The notes: generated by a model not told the origin, from the letters alone. Numbered from the stretch's first letter, positions 24,526-34,290 are shown. The stretch is DNA of 64,000 bases from Saccharum officinarum (GCA_020631735.1 CM036209.1:2653478-2717477); one strand, 5' to 3'. A program made the numbers and translations.

Positions 24526-25673
24526 TTAATTATTAATTTTACTTAATCTGATGCATTAAGTTTAGGAGTTGTTTGCAAACGTTGCTGCATTATACCTTGT
24601 TCCACCTTGTTTTACCGATCCTTGTCACCCTGGTGTCCACGGTCAATACTTGCTTAGCTTGCTTAGACCGGTAGAAGTCGGGTGATTGCCTGTCATCCGC
24701 GAGCTATAAGGGATTACCTGGTTTTGTGAAAGAGATGTCATGTGAGAATAACTCAGTGTGGAAATGAATGTGAGACCGGGCGGAAGCTTGCAGGGTTCTG
24801 GACTGTAGTGTCTTCCGTCTGTGTCGATTAAGGACCGTCCGATGTCGGGCCTCGGGTCATGTTGAACGCATGCCTCACATTTAGCTGGCCGGATAAAGTA
24901 CCTTTCGACCGCGAAGCCGGGAGATTATTCGGGCCGAGTGGATTGCCCGCAACGCACTGTACCGGAGCAGTAGTGGCAGGAAACGGGGGCGCGATGATAA
25001 GGCCAAAGAGCAGTCGGGCGGCCCCGGGTACATGTGGTTCCTGGCAAGCTCGCGACTTTACCTGAATGGTTGACTCGGTGACCAATACCTCACTTTAGCG
25101 GGTGAGTGAGGTTTGTGTGAGGAATAAATTACCAGCTGGTCAATAATCGATTCGAATCGCCATCGTTCACTGGATAGTGAGCACTTGACTTGAGTTACTT
25201 CATCGTAGTAATATGGATACAACACTTGGATAGTTATGAGAAAATGACATGGTAATTATTGTCAAATATCAATGGTAATCCTTGCTTGCTCAATTACATG
25301 GTTACTTTAGCATAAAGTGCAAATATAGTTGACAGGAGAATAAAGATTTAGAAGATGACATGCTTTTGTAAATGATTTGGTAAGCTAAAAATGCTTTTCT
25401 TGCAAATGAGTCAGCTACCCCACCAAAAAGCCTATCATGATCCTTGGAGTCTTTTGTTTTGGTTCTGTCGGGTAAGTCTAGCTGAGTACCTTCTCGTACT
25501 CAGGGCTTTGTTCCCACTTGTTGCAGATGGACAGATGTACTATGGGTATTGTATCAACTGTCTCTACCCTGCGATGGGCGAAGCCTAGGACCATGGGCAA
25601 TGGTCACTCACTACTCCTCGCCTGATGCTTTTGTGGGAGATGATCGCGAGCTGGCACTGTATTTTGGAAAAGA

Positions 25674-25695
25674 TGTGTGTGTGTGTGTGTGTGTG
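25674..25695 (+). repeat. (TG)n microsatellite in the LTR
   Basis: Eleven TG units near the 3' end of the LTR. The tract is absent in this length from the second LTR (about 63690). Confidence 0.9.
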
Positions 25696-25961
25696 CTTGA
25701 ACTAATGCTTCCGCTACTTTATTTGAAACTGGTTTGTAATAACTATGTTTAAACTCCGATGTATTTTGTGCCGCAAACTGCTGTGTAACTTATGAAGGTA
25801 ATCGCTGAACTTATTACGATCTTGGCTGTGATGTGAAATGGTTTGAAATCCGTCGAGATTTCACGGACTACCGGGTTATACGGGCTTAAGTTTGGTAAAT
25901 TGTCCATCCGTTGGATGATTTTCTTACTTAATCTCGTATAATTGGGCGGTTCTGTTACAGC

Positions 25962-25980
25962 TGGCATCGGAGCATGGTTT
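25962..25980 (+). promoter_or_regulatory. Primer binding site (initiator Met-tRNA type)
   Basis: TGGCATCGGAGCATGGTTT lies two bases after the LTR end. It is a close variant of the TGGTATCAGAGC primer site complementary to the 3' end of initiator methionyl-tRNA, as used by plant chromoviruses. Confidence 0.85.
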
Positions 25981-26231
25981 AGCGTAATTACTGTTCATAA
26001 GTGTATTTAAACCAAAACCCTGCTTAAAAAGTGTGATTTTGAAACTAAAAAAAAAAAAAATGTGTGCCAGTGGTCATATCCTGTATGCCCAGTTAAGGAC
26101 TCTAGGTGGCTATTTAAGTACTAACTTGGGGTTCTGCACCATATTTCTTTTTCGTTGCTCATACGGCGTGCTATTGTATGAGTGCCACTTAATTGAGTGG
26201 TAATGTATGGATCAGTTACCTCTACGCTTCG

Positions 26232-26754
26232 GTAAGTGTGAGTTGTGAGAGCATGATCGGATACACCGCCGATCTAGGGAAAGTGCTTATATGATACTTG
26301 GATAATTACATGTTTTACACATGTTTTTATAAAAGTGTCGCATGTGTGGGTGTTCCGTCCGTTGAGGCGATGCCGTCAATAGGACGATGTGTTTGGGTAG
26401 TCACTACCGTTGTACACGCATCTGGGGATTCGTGTAAAGCGTGTAGGTAGGTTTACTGCTTTCATGCATTCATGGGGAATGGGCTGAAATGAGTTTTCTG
26501 CAGGTACATAACAGCGTATCGTGTAGACCGAATTAGTTACGTATATGAGAGATCGTTGTATGCCACCGAATTCACCGTTAGATGCTTTTTTTTTCCTAAG
26601 TTTGTGAGAACGTAAGACTCGTGCATGCATCATATTGTTTGTGCATTCCATTCATGGCATGCATTCCTCCCCTTATAAAAGGATTATCCCATTTCGATAA
26701 AGTGACCTCAACTAAAATATGTTCTCACCGGGTAATTTAAAACTTGTGCTACAG
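26232..26754 (+). other. Candidate leader intron of the retrotransposon
   Basis: A strong donor TTCG|GTAAGTGTG begins at 26232. Acceptor-like TGCTACAG ends at 26754, immediately before the ORF1 ATG. A second acceptor, ATATGCAG, ends at 28080 immediately before the gag ATG. Alternative use of the two acceptors would give separate ORF1 and Gag messages from one promoter. The motifs are seen directly; splicing is inferred. Confidence 0.45.
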
Positions 26755-27753
26755 ATGGCCCGCACGAAGCAGACTGCCCGCAAGTCCACTGGAGGAAGAG
26801 CACCCCGTCGTCAGCTAGCCCCGCGGGAGCACCGCAACACGGACACTTTTCTAAGCGAGTTTGGCATGCCCACCTTGCTTTGGAGAGTGCTCCATGATGT
26901 GGGGTACCCGGAGGGACAAGAGCCAGTTTACTCTTGGAGCGAGAGCCAGCTAGCTGAAGATGGACTTGCTGTGGTAGAGATCACCGTCCCTGCTCTTGGT
27001 GATGCGCCAGAATGGGATGGTTGGCATTTGGAGTTCGAAGGACGCACTCCAGTCGAGGGTGCAGAGGGCGCAGCTTTTCGCGTCATCCGAGACATCATGA
27101 GCAGATTTCCCAATGAGTTAGCAGCAGCTTTGGCCGGTACCTTCCCGAGAGATGATCCTCGCGACGCCATTTGGGTACAGCCGCAAGGAAGTGCCCTGGT
27201 TAGAGGCCCCAGTGAAGGACTGGCTAGCGACAATCACACCATGAGTGCCATGTATGCAGCCATCAGAGCATACCAAGGTCTGGAGAATACCTATTGGACC
27301 TTGACTGGCCTACGTGGTGATGATCGGCTTGAAGCAAGGAAGCAGAAGAAAAAGCAAGCGCGTGCCATAGCTAGCTTGCAGGAGCAGTTGGCTGATATGA
27401 GCTTGCAGCGGGACCGAGCTCTCGAGAGAGGCGAGAGTTCCATGCAGCAAGTACAGAGGCTGACTCAGGCCAACAGGAATGCAGATCGCTTGTTGGAGCA
27501 GCTAGTACAAGAAAGAAATGAAGCCTGGAACGAGAGAGACCTTCTGAGGCAGAGGGTCGAGGAGCTAGAAGAGTACAATGCCAACTTGCATGAAGAGTTC
27601 CATGCCCTCTACAACGGGATGGGCCCGTATGCTCCTCCGAACGCCGCTCAGATGGACATCGACGACGACGCTGCAGCTGAGGGTAGCGATGGCGACGCCT
27701 CCGACATCGACGATGGCCCGAGGAGTAGGATAGTGTCATGCGTTAGTAGCTAG
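26755..27753 (+). CDS. Retrotransposon ORF1: histone H3 tail mimic fused to coiled-coil protein (332 aa)
   Basis: This extra ORF lies between the PBS and gag of the chromovirus. After the initiator Met the protein starts ARTKQTARKSTGG, identical to histone H3 residues 1-13, then RAPRRQLA. In all 19 of 21 residues match H3, with K14 and K18 replaced by R and K4, K9 and S10 retained. Met followed by Ala should be removed by methionine aminopeptidase, exposing an H3-like N terminus. Residues about 31-180 form an unrecognised, probably globular region. Residues about 191-288 are a charged coiled coil, and 299-321 are Asp/Glu-rich. It is not a histone: no histone fold follows. The frame is fully open although gag-pol is broken. 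The ATG at 26755 is preferred over the in-frame ATG at 26719 because it directly follows an acceptor-like CAG and gives the exact H3 start. Function is unknown. It may engage H3-tail readers or writers, or the element's own chromodomain. Confidence 0.85.
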   Translation: MARTKQTARKSTGGRAPRRQLAPREHRNTDTFLSEFGMPTLLWRVLHDVGYPEGQEPVYSWSESQLAEDGLAVVEITVPALGDAPEWDGWHLEFEGRTPVEGAEGAAFRVIRDIMSRFPNELAAALAGTFPRDDPRDAIWVQPQGSALVRGPSEGLASDNHTMSAMYAAIRAYQGLENTYWTLTGLRGDDRLEARKQKKKQARAIASLQEQLADMSLQRDRALERGESSMQQVQRLTQANRNADRLLEQLVQERNEAWNERDLLRQRVEELEEYNANLHEEFHALYNGMGPYAPPNAAQMDIDDDAAAEGSDGDASDIDDGPRSRIVSCVSS

Positions 27754-28080
27754 GCGTGACGCGATGGCCTTCTTTTGGGTTCCATGTATCATGATGTATC
27801 CTGTTCGACCTTGAGACTGATGATCTTTGGAGTTTGGTTGTGTATGCGATACCCGAACGCATAAAAGTCCAGTGTATGTATGCTGGCAACATGGTTGTAT
27901 GGAACGCGATGTTGCTTTTAAAGTAACTTAATTGGTGCTGTTGTTCAATTGGAATGAAATTATTGCGCCTCTGTTTTCTTGTATGACTTGTTCTCTCCAA
28001 TGAATTCAGTATGGCATGATTGTTCCTTCGGACACAATTTTACAACTTCACTCAATGGTGCTTGTTGCTGAAATATGCAG

Positions 28081-29278
28081 ATGGCCAACACTCGTCGTGC
28101 TACGTACGAAGCCGCTGAGACTGGTGGCAACGGTGCAGGAGCTGGTGGAAGTGGTGCCAACAATGTCAACCACCAGGAACCACGTCCAGAACCACATTTG
28201 CCCCCTCCTCCGCCGCTTACCGCAGAAATGTTCTTCACACAGTTTCTTGGAAGTCAACGCAGTACTGAACAGTCACAGAGGAATATGGAAGACTTTCTGC
28301 GTACCATCGCGGAAAATGTTCAAAGAGGAAATAACCAAGGTGGTGGCCATGGAGTGAACCAGTACAGCAGTTTCAAGGATTTCATGGATACGAGGCCACC
28401 TATTTTCAAAGAAGCAGCAGAGCCACTTGATGCCGAAGAATGGATTAACACTATGGAAGATAAGTTCCGTGTGTTAAGGATGACAGAAGTTCTGAAAGTA
28501 GAGTATGCTGCACATCAGTTACAAGGACCAGCAGGAATGTGGTGGAAGCATCACCGCAGTACTTTTCCTCCTAATGCCCAGATCTCTTGGAGGGATTTCA
28601 CTGAAGCTTTTAAGGGAGTTTATATTCCCCAGGGTTGGTTGAGATGAAGCTTGGAGAGTTCTTAGCCTTGAATCAGGGTACCAAGACTGTGACACAGTAT
28701 CTGCATGCCTTTAATAACTTGTGCCGCTATGCTCCAGACATGGTTGACACAGATGCAAAGAAGATTGCTAGTTTCAAGAGAGGGTTGAGTCCGAAGATGA
28801 TGAAGCATGTGGGTACCAATACCCGCAACAGATTCAACGACTTTATCAGTGACTGTTTGAAGCAAGAGAAGAACAATAATGCTTACACCGCATCCAAGAA
28901 CCGCAAGAGAGTGTTCGAGTCAGGACCATCCCAGTCCAGAGTTGTCCCTGCCAACCGTTCATCTTATCGTCCGTCCGCACCTGGTGCGAGGTTCAGGCCG
29001 CCGCAGCATAAAACCCAGAACTACAAGGGGCCACAGAAACCGTACAGGATCGCAGTGCCGCCAACAAAGACCAGCGCAGCTGCAGAACAGAGTAACTCCA
29101 AGGGAGCTATAGGGTCTGCTGGTACAGTGAAAGGCCCTGCTACAACTGTGGTCAGCCAGGCCACTTTTCAAAGTTCTGCCCTTATCCGCCTAAAAAGAAG
29201 CAACAGACTTACAATGCTCGTGTACACCACACCGCCATTGATGAAGTTCCTGAGGGAGAGCCCGTAACTGCTGGTAAG
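28081..29278 (+). pseudogene. gag: Chromovirus gag, frameshifted
   Basis: Structural capsid/nucleocapsid protein of the Ty3/gypsy element. It opens with MANTRRATYEA at 28081, right after an acceptor-like ATATGCAG. It shows the retrotransposon gag core (RPPIFKEAAEPLDAEEWI at about residues 105-122, then MWWKHH and SWRDFTEAF). A one-base loss near 28632, next to PQG, shifts frame. Gag continues with KLGEFLALNQGTKTVTQYL and QEKNNNAY. A second one-base loss near 29132 falls in the zinc knuckle, whose residues CYNCGQPGHFSKFC (C-X2-C-X4-H-X4-C) otherwise survive. It runs on into protease without a separate start. Confidence 0.88.
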
Positions 29279-32200
29279 TTTCTTGTGAACCATCACCCTG
29301 CAGTTGTTCTTTTTGATTCTGAATCTTCGCATTCTTTTATGAGTCAAGCATTTGCACGGAAGCATGAACAGCTATGCACAGAATTGAGTTATGGTTATCG
29401 CATAAGTTCAGCAGGAGCTGATGTGTTAACCAATAAGATGGTTAGAGGGGCAACCCTTGAGTTAGGTAGTCGGAAGTTCCGAGTGAACCTGGTAGTTATG
29501 CCTGGACTAGTTTTGGATGTAATAATAGGAATGAACTGGATGAAAGACTGGGAAGCAGTCATAGATACAAGCAGTAGGATGCTTACCCTTAAAGATCCCC
29601 AGGCAGAGGGTACTTTCCACGTACCATTGCCTAAAAGAACAGATCTTGTGAGTGTGACCTGTGCCATGGAAGTTGCTCCTATCCATCAGATCCCAGTAGT
29701 ATGTGAGTTCCCGGATGTGTTTCCAGACGAGTTGCCTGGCCTTCCTCCAGACAGAGATGTTGAGTTTGGAATCGAGTTGATCCCCGGACAGCTCCAATTT
29801 CGAGGAGACCTTATCGGATGCCTCCGGATGAGTTAGCTGAGTTGAAGAAACAGTTGGAAGAGTTGTTAAAAAAGGGGTTTATTCGCCCAAGTAAGTCTGA
29901 ATGGGGATGTCCTGCCTTGTTTGTAAAGAAAAAGAAAGAGGGTACTCTCAGGATGTGTGTGGATTACCGACCTCTTAATGCTGTAACCATCAAGAATAAA
30001 TATCCCTTGCCTCATATTGATGTTCTGTTTGATCAGTTAGCTAAAGCCAGAGTGTTCTCCAAGATAGACTTAAGGTCTGGGTATCATCAGATAAAGATTA
30101 GACCTCAAGATGTTCCGAAAACCGCCTTTTCTACCAGATACGGGTTGTACGAGTATCTTGTTATGTCATTTGGACTAACAAATGCTCCTGCATATTTTAT
30201 GTATCTGATGAATACGGTTTTCATGCCGAGTTAGATAAGTTTGTAGTTGTCTTCATTGATGACATTCTAGTATACTCTGAAAACGAGAAAGAGCATGAAG
30301 AGCATCTGAGAATTGTCTTGACCAGGTTGAGGATCATAAGTTATATGCTAAGTTCAGCAAATGTGAATTTTGGTTGAAGAAAGTTCCTTTCCTCGGTCAT
30401 ATCCTATCTGAGAATGGAGTTTCTGTAGATCCGAGTAAAGTGCAAGAGGTTATGGATTGGAAGACTCCAACCACAGTGTCAGAAGTCAGAAGTTTCCTAG
30501 GGTTAGCGGGTTACTATCGCCGTTTTATCCCAGACTTCTCGAAGATTGCCAAGCCTATGACAAGTCTGTTACAGAAAGATCACAAGTTTGTGTGGACAGA
30601 GGAGTGTGAGACAGCTTTCCATACCTTGCGGAAACTGTTGACCACTGCTCCAGTTCTTGCACAGCCCGACATCGAAAAACCTTTTGATGTGTTCTGTGAC
30701 GCATCAAAAACAGGATTAGGGTGTGTGCTAATGCAAGAAGGAAGAGTCATTGCTTATGCCTCCCGGCAGTTGAGAAAACATGAAATCAATTATCCGACCC
30801 ACGATCTTGAGCTTGCCGCTGTGGTGCATGCCTTAAAGATTTGGAGACACTATCTGCTGTGTAATGTGTGCAATATTTTCACCGATCATAAAGAGTCTCA
30901 AGTACATTTTCACCCAACCCGAATTGAACATGAGACAGCGAAGATGGTTAGAACTGATCAAAGACTACAACTTAAATGTACAGTATCACCCTGGGAAAGC
31001 CAATGTGGTAGCTGATGCTTTAAGCAGAAAATCACATTGTCTGAATGTGCAACCCTTGCTTGAAGATGGTTTCGATCTAATGCACCCTGCCGTGCTACAA
31101 AGTATTCAGGTCAGTTGTTCCTTGGAGAGTAAGATTATAGAAGGTCAGAAAACAGACAAGGGATATTCCACATCAAGAAGAAGATTCAAGAAGAACCCTC
31201 GAAACACTTCAGGGTGGATGAGCAGGATGTGTTGTGGTTCGACAACCGTCTTGTTGTTCCAAAGGATAGAGAGCTTAAGAATAAAATTTTGGATGAAGCC
31301 TCATCTCTCTAAGTTGTCTATTCATCCTGGCAGCAGTAAAATATATCAAGAACTAAGACCTCGTTATTGGTGGACCAAGATGAAGAAGGAAATTGCAGCG
31401 TATGTAGCCAGATGTGACACATGTTGTAGAGTAAAAGCAATTCACATGAAGCCTGCCGGAATGCTACAACCTTTGTCAGTACCGAGTTGGAAGTGGGATG
31501 ACATAAGTATGGATTTTTATCACGGTCTACCCACTACTCAAAAAAGGTCACGATTCCATTGGGTAATTGTGGATCGTCTTACTAAGACAGCCCACTTTTG
31601 CCTGTCAAAACGGAATATAGACCACCTCAATATGCTGAGAAGTATATTGCAGAGATTGTGAGGTTGCATGGCATACCAAAGACTATAGTGTCTGACAGAG
31701 GGTCACAGTTCACTGCTCACTTTTGGGAGCACTTGCACAAAGTTTTGGGGACTAGTCTGATTCGTAGCACTGCCTATCATCCTCAAACAGATGGTCAAAC
31801 TGAGAGAGTTAATGCTGTTCTAGAAGATATGTTAAGAGCCTGTGTGTTGTCTTCCAGAGGTTCATGGGAGTCATGGTTACCATTAGCAGAGTTCTCATAC
31901 AATAACAGCTATCAAGAGAGTATCAAGATGGCACCTTTTGAGGCTCTGTATGGCCGAAAGTGTAGAACACCGTTTAAACTGGATTGAGCCCGAGAAAGAA
32001 GGTATTATGGTATTGACTTCGTAGAAGAAGCCGAAAGGAAAGTTCATATCATCCAGCAGAATATGAGAGCAGCCCAGTCACGTCAGAAAAGTTATGCAGA
32101 TAAGAGAAGGAGACCGCTTGTGTTCGAAGTTGGTGACTATGTCTATCTAAAAGTTACGCCAATGAAAAAGAAAAGATTTGGTGTGCGCAGAAAGCTGCCC

Positions 32201-32518
32201 GCCAGATTTGTGGGACCTTATAAAATCCTGGAACGGAAGGGTCCTGTGGCTTACAAATTGATTTACAGAGTCAATGGGTGCTATATTCCCAGTTTTTCAT
32301 GTATCACATCTCAAGAAGTGTTTGCGCGTTCCAGAGGAAAGGATTGAACCTCGAGGCATAAAACTAAAGTCAGATTTGGTGTATCGTGAGCAACCAGTTC
32401 GAGTATTGGATACCAAGGAAAGGGCTACTCGAAAACAGTGTGGTGAAAAGCGTATAAGATATAATGGAGTCATCACGATGAAGGGGATGCATCTTGGGAA
32501 CGGTGAATACTTAAAGAA
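29279..32518 (+). pseudogene. pol: Chromovirus pol: protease, RT, RNase H, integrase, degenerate chromodomain
   Basis: Polyprotein order protease, reverse transcriptase, RNase H, integrase, as in Ty3/gypsy elements. The protease active-site triad is altered (FDSESSHSF instead of Asp-Ser/Thr-Gly). RT blocks include [57 protein letters not shown] and FIDDILVYS. RNase H shows [28 protein letters not shown] and FTDHK. Integrase has HPGSSKIYQ...CDTCCRV, then SDRGSQF and HPQTDGQTERVN. After the GPYKILERKGPVAYKL module comes a chromodomain relic, WSHHDEGDASWER, with a CAA-to-TAA change and a stop after WER. Single-base losses break the frame near 29787, 30229 and 30328; RNase H, integrase and tail are also shifted near 30893 and in several later places. 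Sequence stops at the N gap. It cannot make a complete enzyme as assembled. Confidence 0.9.
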
Positions 32519-32618
32519 NNNNNNNNNNNNNNNNNNNNNNNNNNNNNNNNNNNNNNNNNNNNNNNNNNNNNNNNNNNNNNNNNNNNNNNNNNNNNNNNNN
32601 NNNNNNNNNNNNNNNNNN
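32519..32618. other. Assembly gap (100 N)
   Basis: Exactly 100 N, the usual placeholder for a gap of unknown length. It begins inside the chromodomain region of pol and ends in a tandem repeat. The missing 3' LTR (expected near 3.9 kb) and polypurine tract are likely inside. Confidence 0.97.
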
Positions 32619-33014
32619 TGATGTTCTATAATGTATTTAGTGATGTTCACGTAATATATATGCGATGTTATATATAATGTATTTAGTGATGTCTTATAGT
32701 GTATTTAGTGATGTTCACTTAGTATACATGTGTGTTCTATGATGTGTTTAGTGATGTTACGTAAATATATTATGCGATGTTCTATAGTGTATTTAGTGAT
32801 GTTCTATGGTGTATTTAATGACGTTCACGTAATATATATATGATGTTCTATAATGTATTTAGTAATGTTCTACGACGTATCTAGTGATGTTTACTTAGTA
32901 CACATGTGACGTTCTATGATGTATTTAGTGATGTTCACTTAGTACACATGTGTCGTTATGATGTATTCAGTAATGTTCACGTAATATATATGCGATGTTC
33001 TATAATGTATTTAG

Positions 33015-33382
33015 AGCTCGTTCGCTTCGCTAAAAAGTCATGGCTGAATACTGTTCGCTGATTTGGGTGTGTTTAGTTCTGAAAAGGGGTGAAAAATGTA
33101 CTGTAAACACGTTTTTGCTTTATTGGCAAAATATTGTCCAACCATTGACTAATTAGTTCAAAACGTTCGTCTCGCAAAGTACAACCAAGCTGTATAATTA
33201 GTTTTAAATTTCATCTACATTTAGTTTCTATGCATGTATCGCAAGTTTGATGTACGGGAAATCTTTTTTTGCATAGTGCTTTTTTGGAGGAACTAAACAC
33301 AGCCTTTGTTGTGAGAGAAAAATAATGTTCCGGCTAAAAAACAAGCTGAAAAATACGGATTATAAGACAAGTGAACAAGGCC
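33015..33382. mobile_element. MITE of the GTTCG family, interrupted by a second MITE
   Basis: The outer ends AGCTCGTTCGCTTCGC and GTGAACAAGGCC are inverted. The short flank TTAG occurs on both sides within the tandem repeat. The internal motif TTGTTGTGAGAGAAAAATA is the reverse complement of the motif in the MITE at 9055-9168. It is split at 33065 by another element. Confidence 0.75.
33065..33304. mobile_element. Inner MITE (240 bp, GGGTGTGTTTAGTTC ends)
   Basis: Terminal inverted repeats GGGTGTGTTTAGTTC and GAACTAAACACAGCC match at 14 of 15 positions. It is flanked by TTT on both sides, compatible with a 3-bp target duplication as in Tourist/PIF-Harbinger-type elements. It sits inside the outer MITE, and the flanks join to restore the outer element's conserved GATTTGTTGTGAG. 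Confidence 0.8.
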
Positions 33383-33509
33383 TTAGTGATGTTTAACGAT
33401 GTATTTAGTGATATTCATTTAGTACACATGTAATGTTGTATAGTATATTATAGGATATTTTTAAAAAGCAGCCATGTGATGTTCTTTTAATCTTTTTCTC
33501 TGTTACTTG

Positions 33510-34215
33510 TACCCCGTGGAGGCGAGCGCCCAGCTGGCGGGCAACGGCATCAACATGCGGCAGACGCCATGGCCGTCTCCGCCGCCGCTGCCAACAAGGA
33601 GAGCACCAATAAAACTGAAGCCGAAGCCTCCGTGCTCCACGTCATGAAGGCCACCATGGACAACGACTACTACGCGCTTGGAAGGTTCGACGCGGCGCGC
33701 CGGGCAACGCGTGGACGCCGCTCGACGCCGGCGCGTGCTCTGCGGCTGGGTCGGCGAGGGCGACTCGGAGCGTGCCGACGTGGCCAATGGTGGGCATCGG
33801 TGCACGCCATCCCCCGGACGGTGCTGCTGGTCTGCTGGGACACCAAGACCGGCGCCAACCTGCTGCAGTGGCCCGTCGAGGTGGACGTGGACCGCGCTGC
33901 GCCTCGGCTGCACCGACCTCAGCGGCGTCAACGTCGGCCCCGGCGCCGTGGTCCCGCTCAGGCTCCGCCGCGCCACCCAGCTGGACATCGTCGCCGAGTT
34001 CGCCCTGGCAAAGAGATGCATGCGCCGTGGACAGCGACGAGGTCGACGTCGAAGGGCATTACAAGCTGCCGCACGGGCGGCGGCGCCGGCTGCGGAGCGC
34101 GGCGCGCTCGGCCCCTTCGGCCTGCTGGGGCTCGCCGACGCCAGCCAGGGCGGCGGTTGCGCGCGCACTGGTGCCACGACGAGATTCGCTCGTCGCGAGC
34201 CAACGCCATATAGCT
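33510..34215 (+). pseudogene. Acid invertase (GH32, vacuolar type) fragment, frameshifted
   Basis: Fragment of beta-fructofuranosidase, the enzyme that splits sucrose. Peptide blocks in three frames follow invertase order: VLHVMKATMDNDYYALGRFD (about 33630-33690), VLCGWVGEGDSERADV (about 33735-33785), IPRTVLL...DTKTGANLLQWPVE (about 33810-33880), TDLSGVNVGPGAVVPLRLRR (about 33915-33972), ATQLDIVAEFALAK (33973-34014), ALGPFGLLGLAD (about 34107-34142) and HDEIRSSRAN (about 34175-34207). The N-terminal catalytic region with the first acidic motif is absent, and the parts shift frame repeatedly, so it is non-functional. No introns are evident within the fragment. The GC-rich sequence produces several long shadow frames. 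Confidence 0.85.
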
Positions 34216-34290
34216 CCTTACATGTGGTGCGGAGACTACCGTAAGCATGTACATGTACTACATGTGTACACAGAAATGCACTTACTAGTT

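Larger units (their letters stand above)
22065..25959 (+). mobile_element. 5' LTR of Tekay-like chromovirus (3,895 bp)
   Basis: The LTR begins TGTAACACTCC and ends CTGTTACA, a TGTAAC/GTTACA terminal inversion, and is followed directly by a primer binding site. The very long LTR is organised as an AT-rich start, a GC- and CpG-rich block (about 22545-23390), an AT-rich block, a short coding-like acidic segment (24347-24525), conserved sequence with GACCGGTAGAAGTCGGGTGA, and a TG microsatellite (25674-25695). It matches the LTR at 59953-63966 throughout in order and wording, with many differences. It is inserted into the xylose isomerase pseudogene. The 3' LTR is not seen and probably falls in the assembly gap. 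Confidence 0.9.
32619..33490 (+). repeat. Degenerate tandem repeat (TGATGTTCTATAATGTATTTAG-like), split by MITEs
   Basis: A unit of about 22 nt, roughly TGATGTTCTATAATGTATTT, alternates with a longer version containing CACGTAATATATATGCGATG or ACTTAGTACACATGTG. It runs from the gap to 33014 and resumes at 33383-33490 after a MITE insertion. No coding potential. Confidence 0.85.

Noticed and set aside
26755..27753. Histone H3 gene
   Set aside because: Only the first 21 residues resemble H3. No histone fold follows, and the frame lies between PBS and gag of a retrotransposon.
32619..33490. CRISPR-like array
   Set aside because: Repeats are contiguous and degenerate, without regular unique spacers, in a plant nuclear context.
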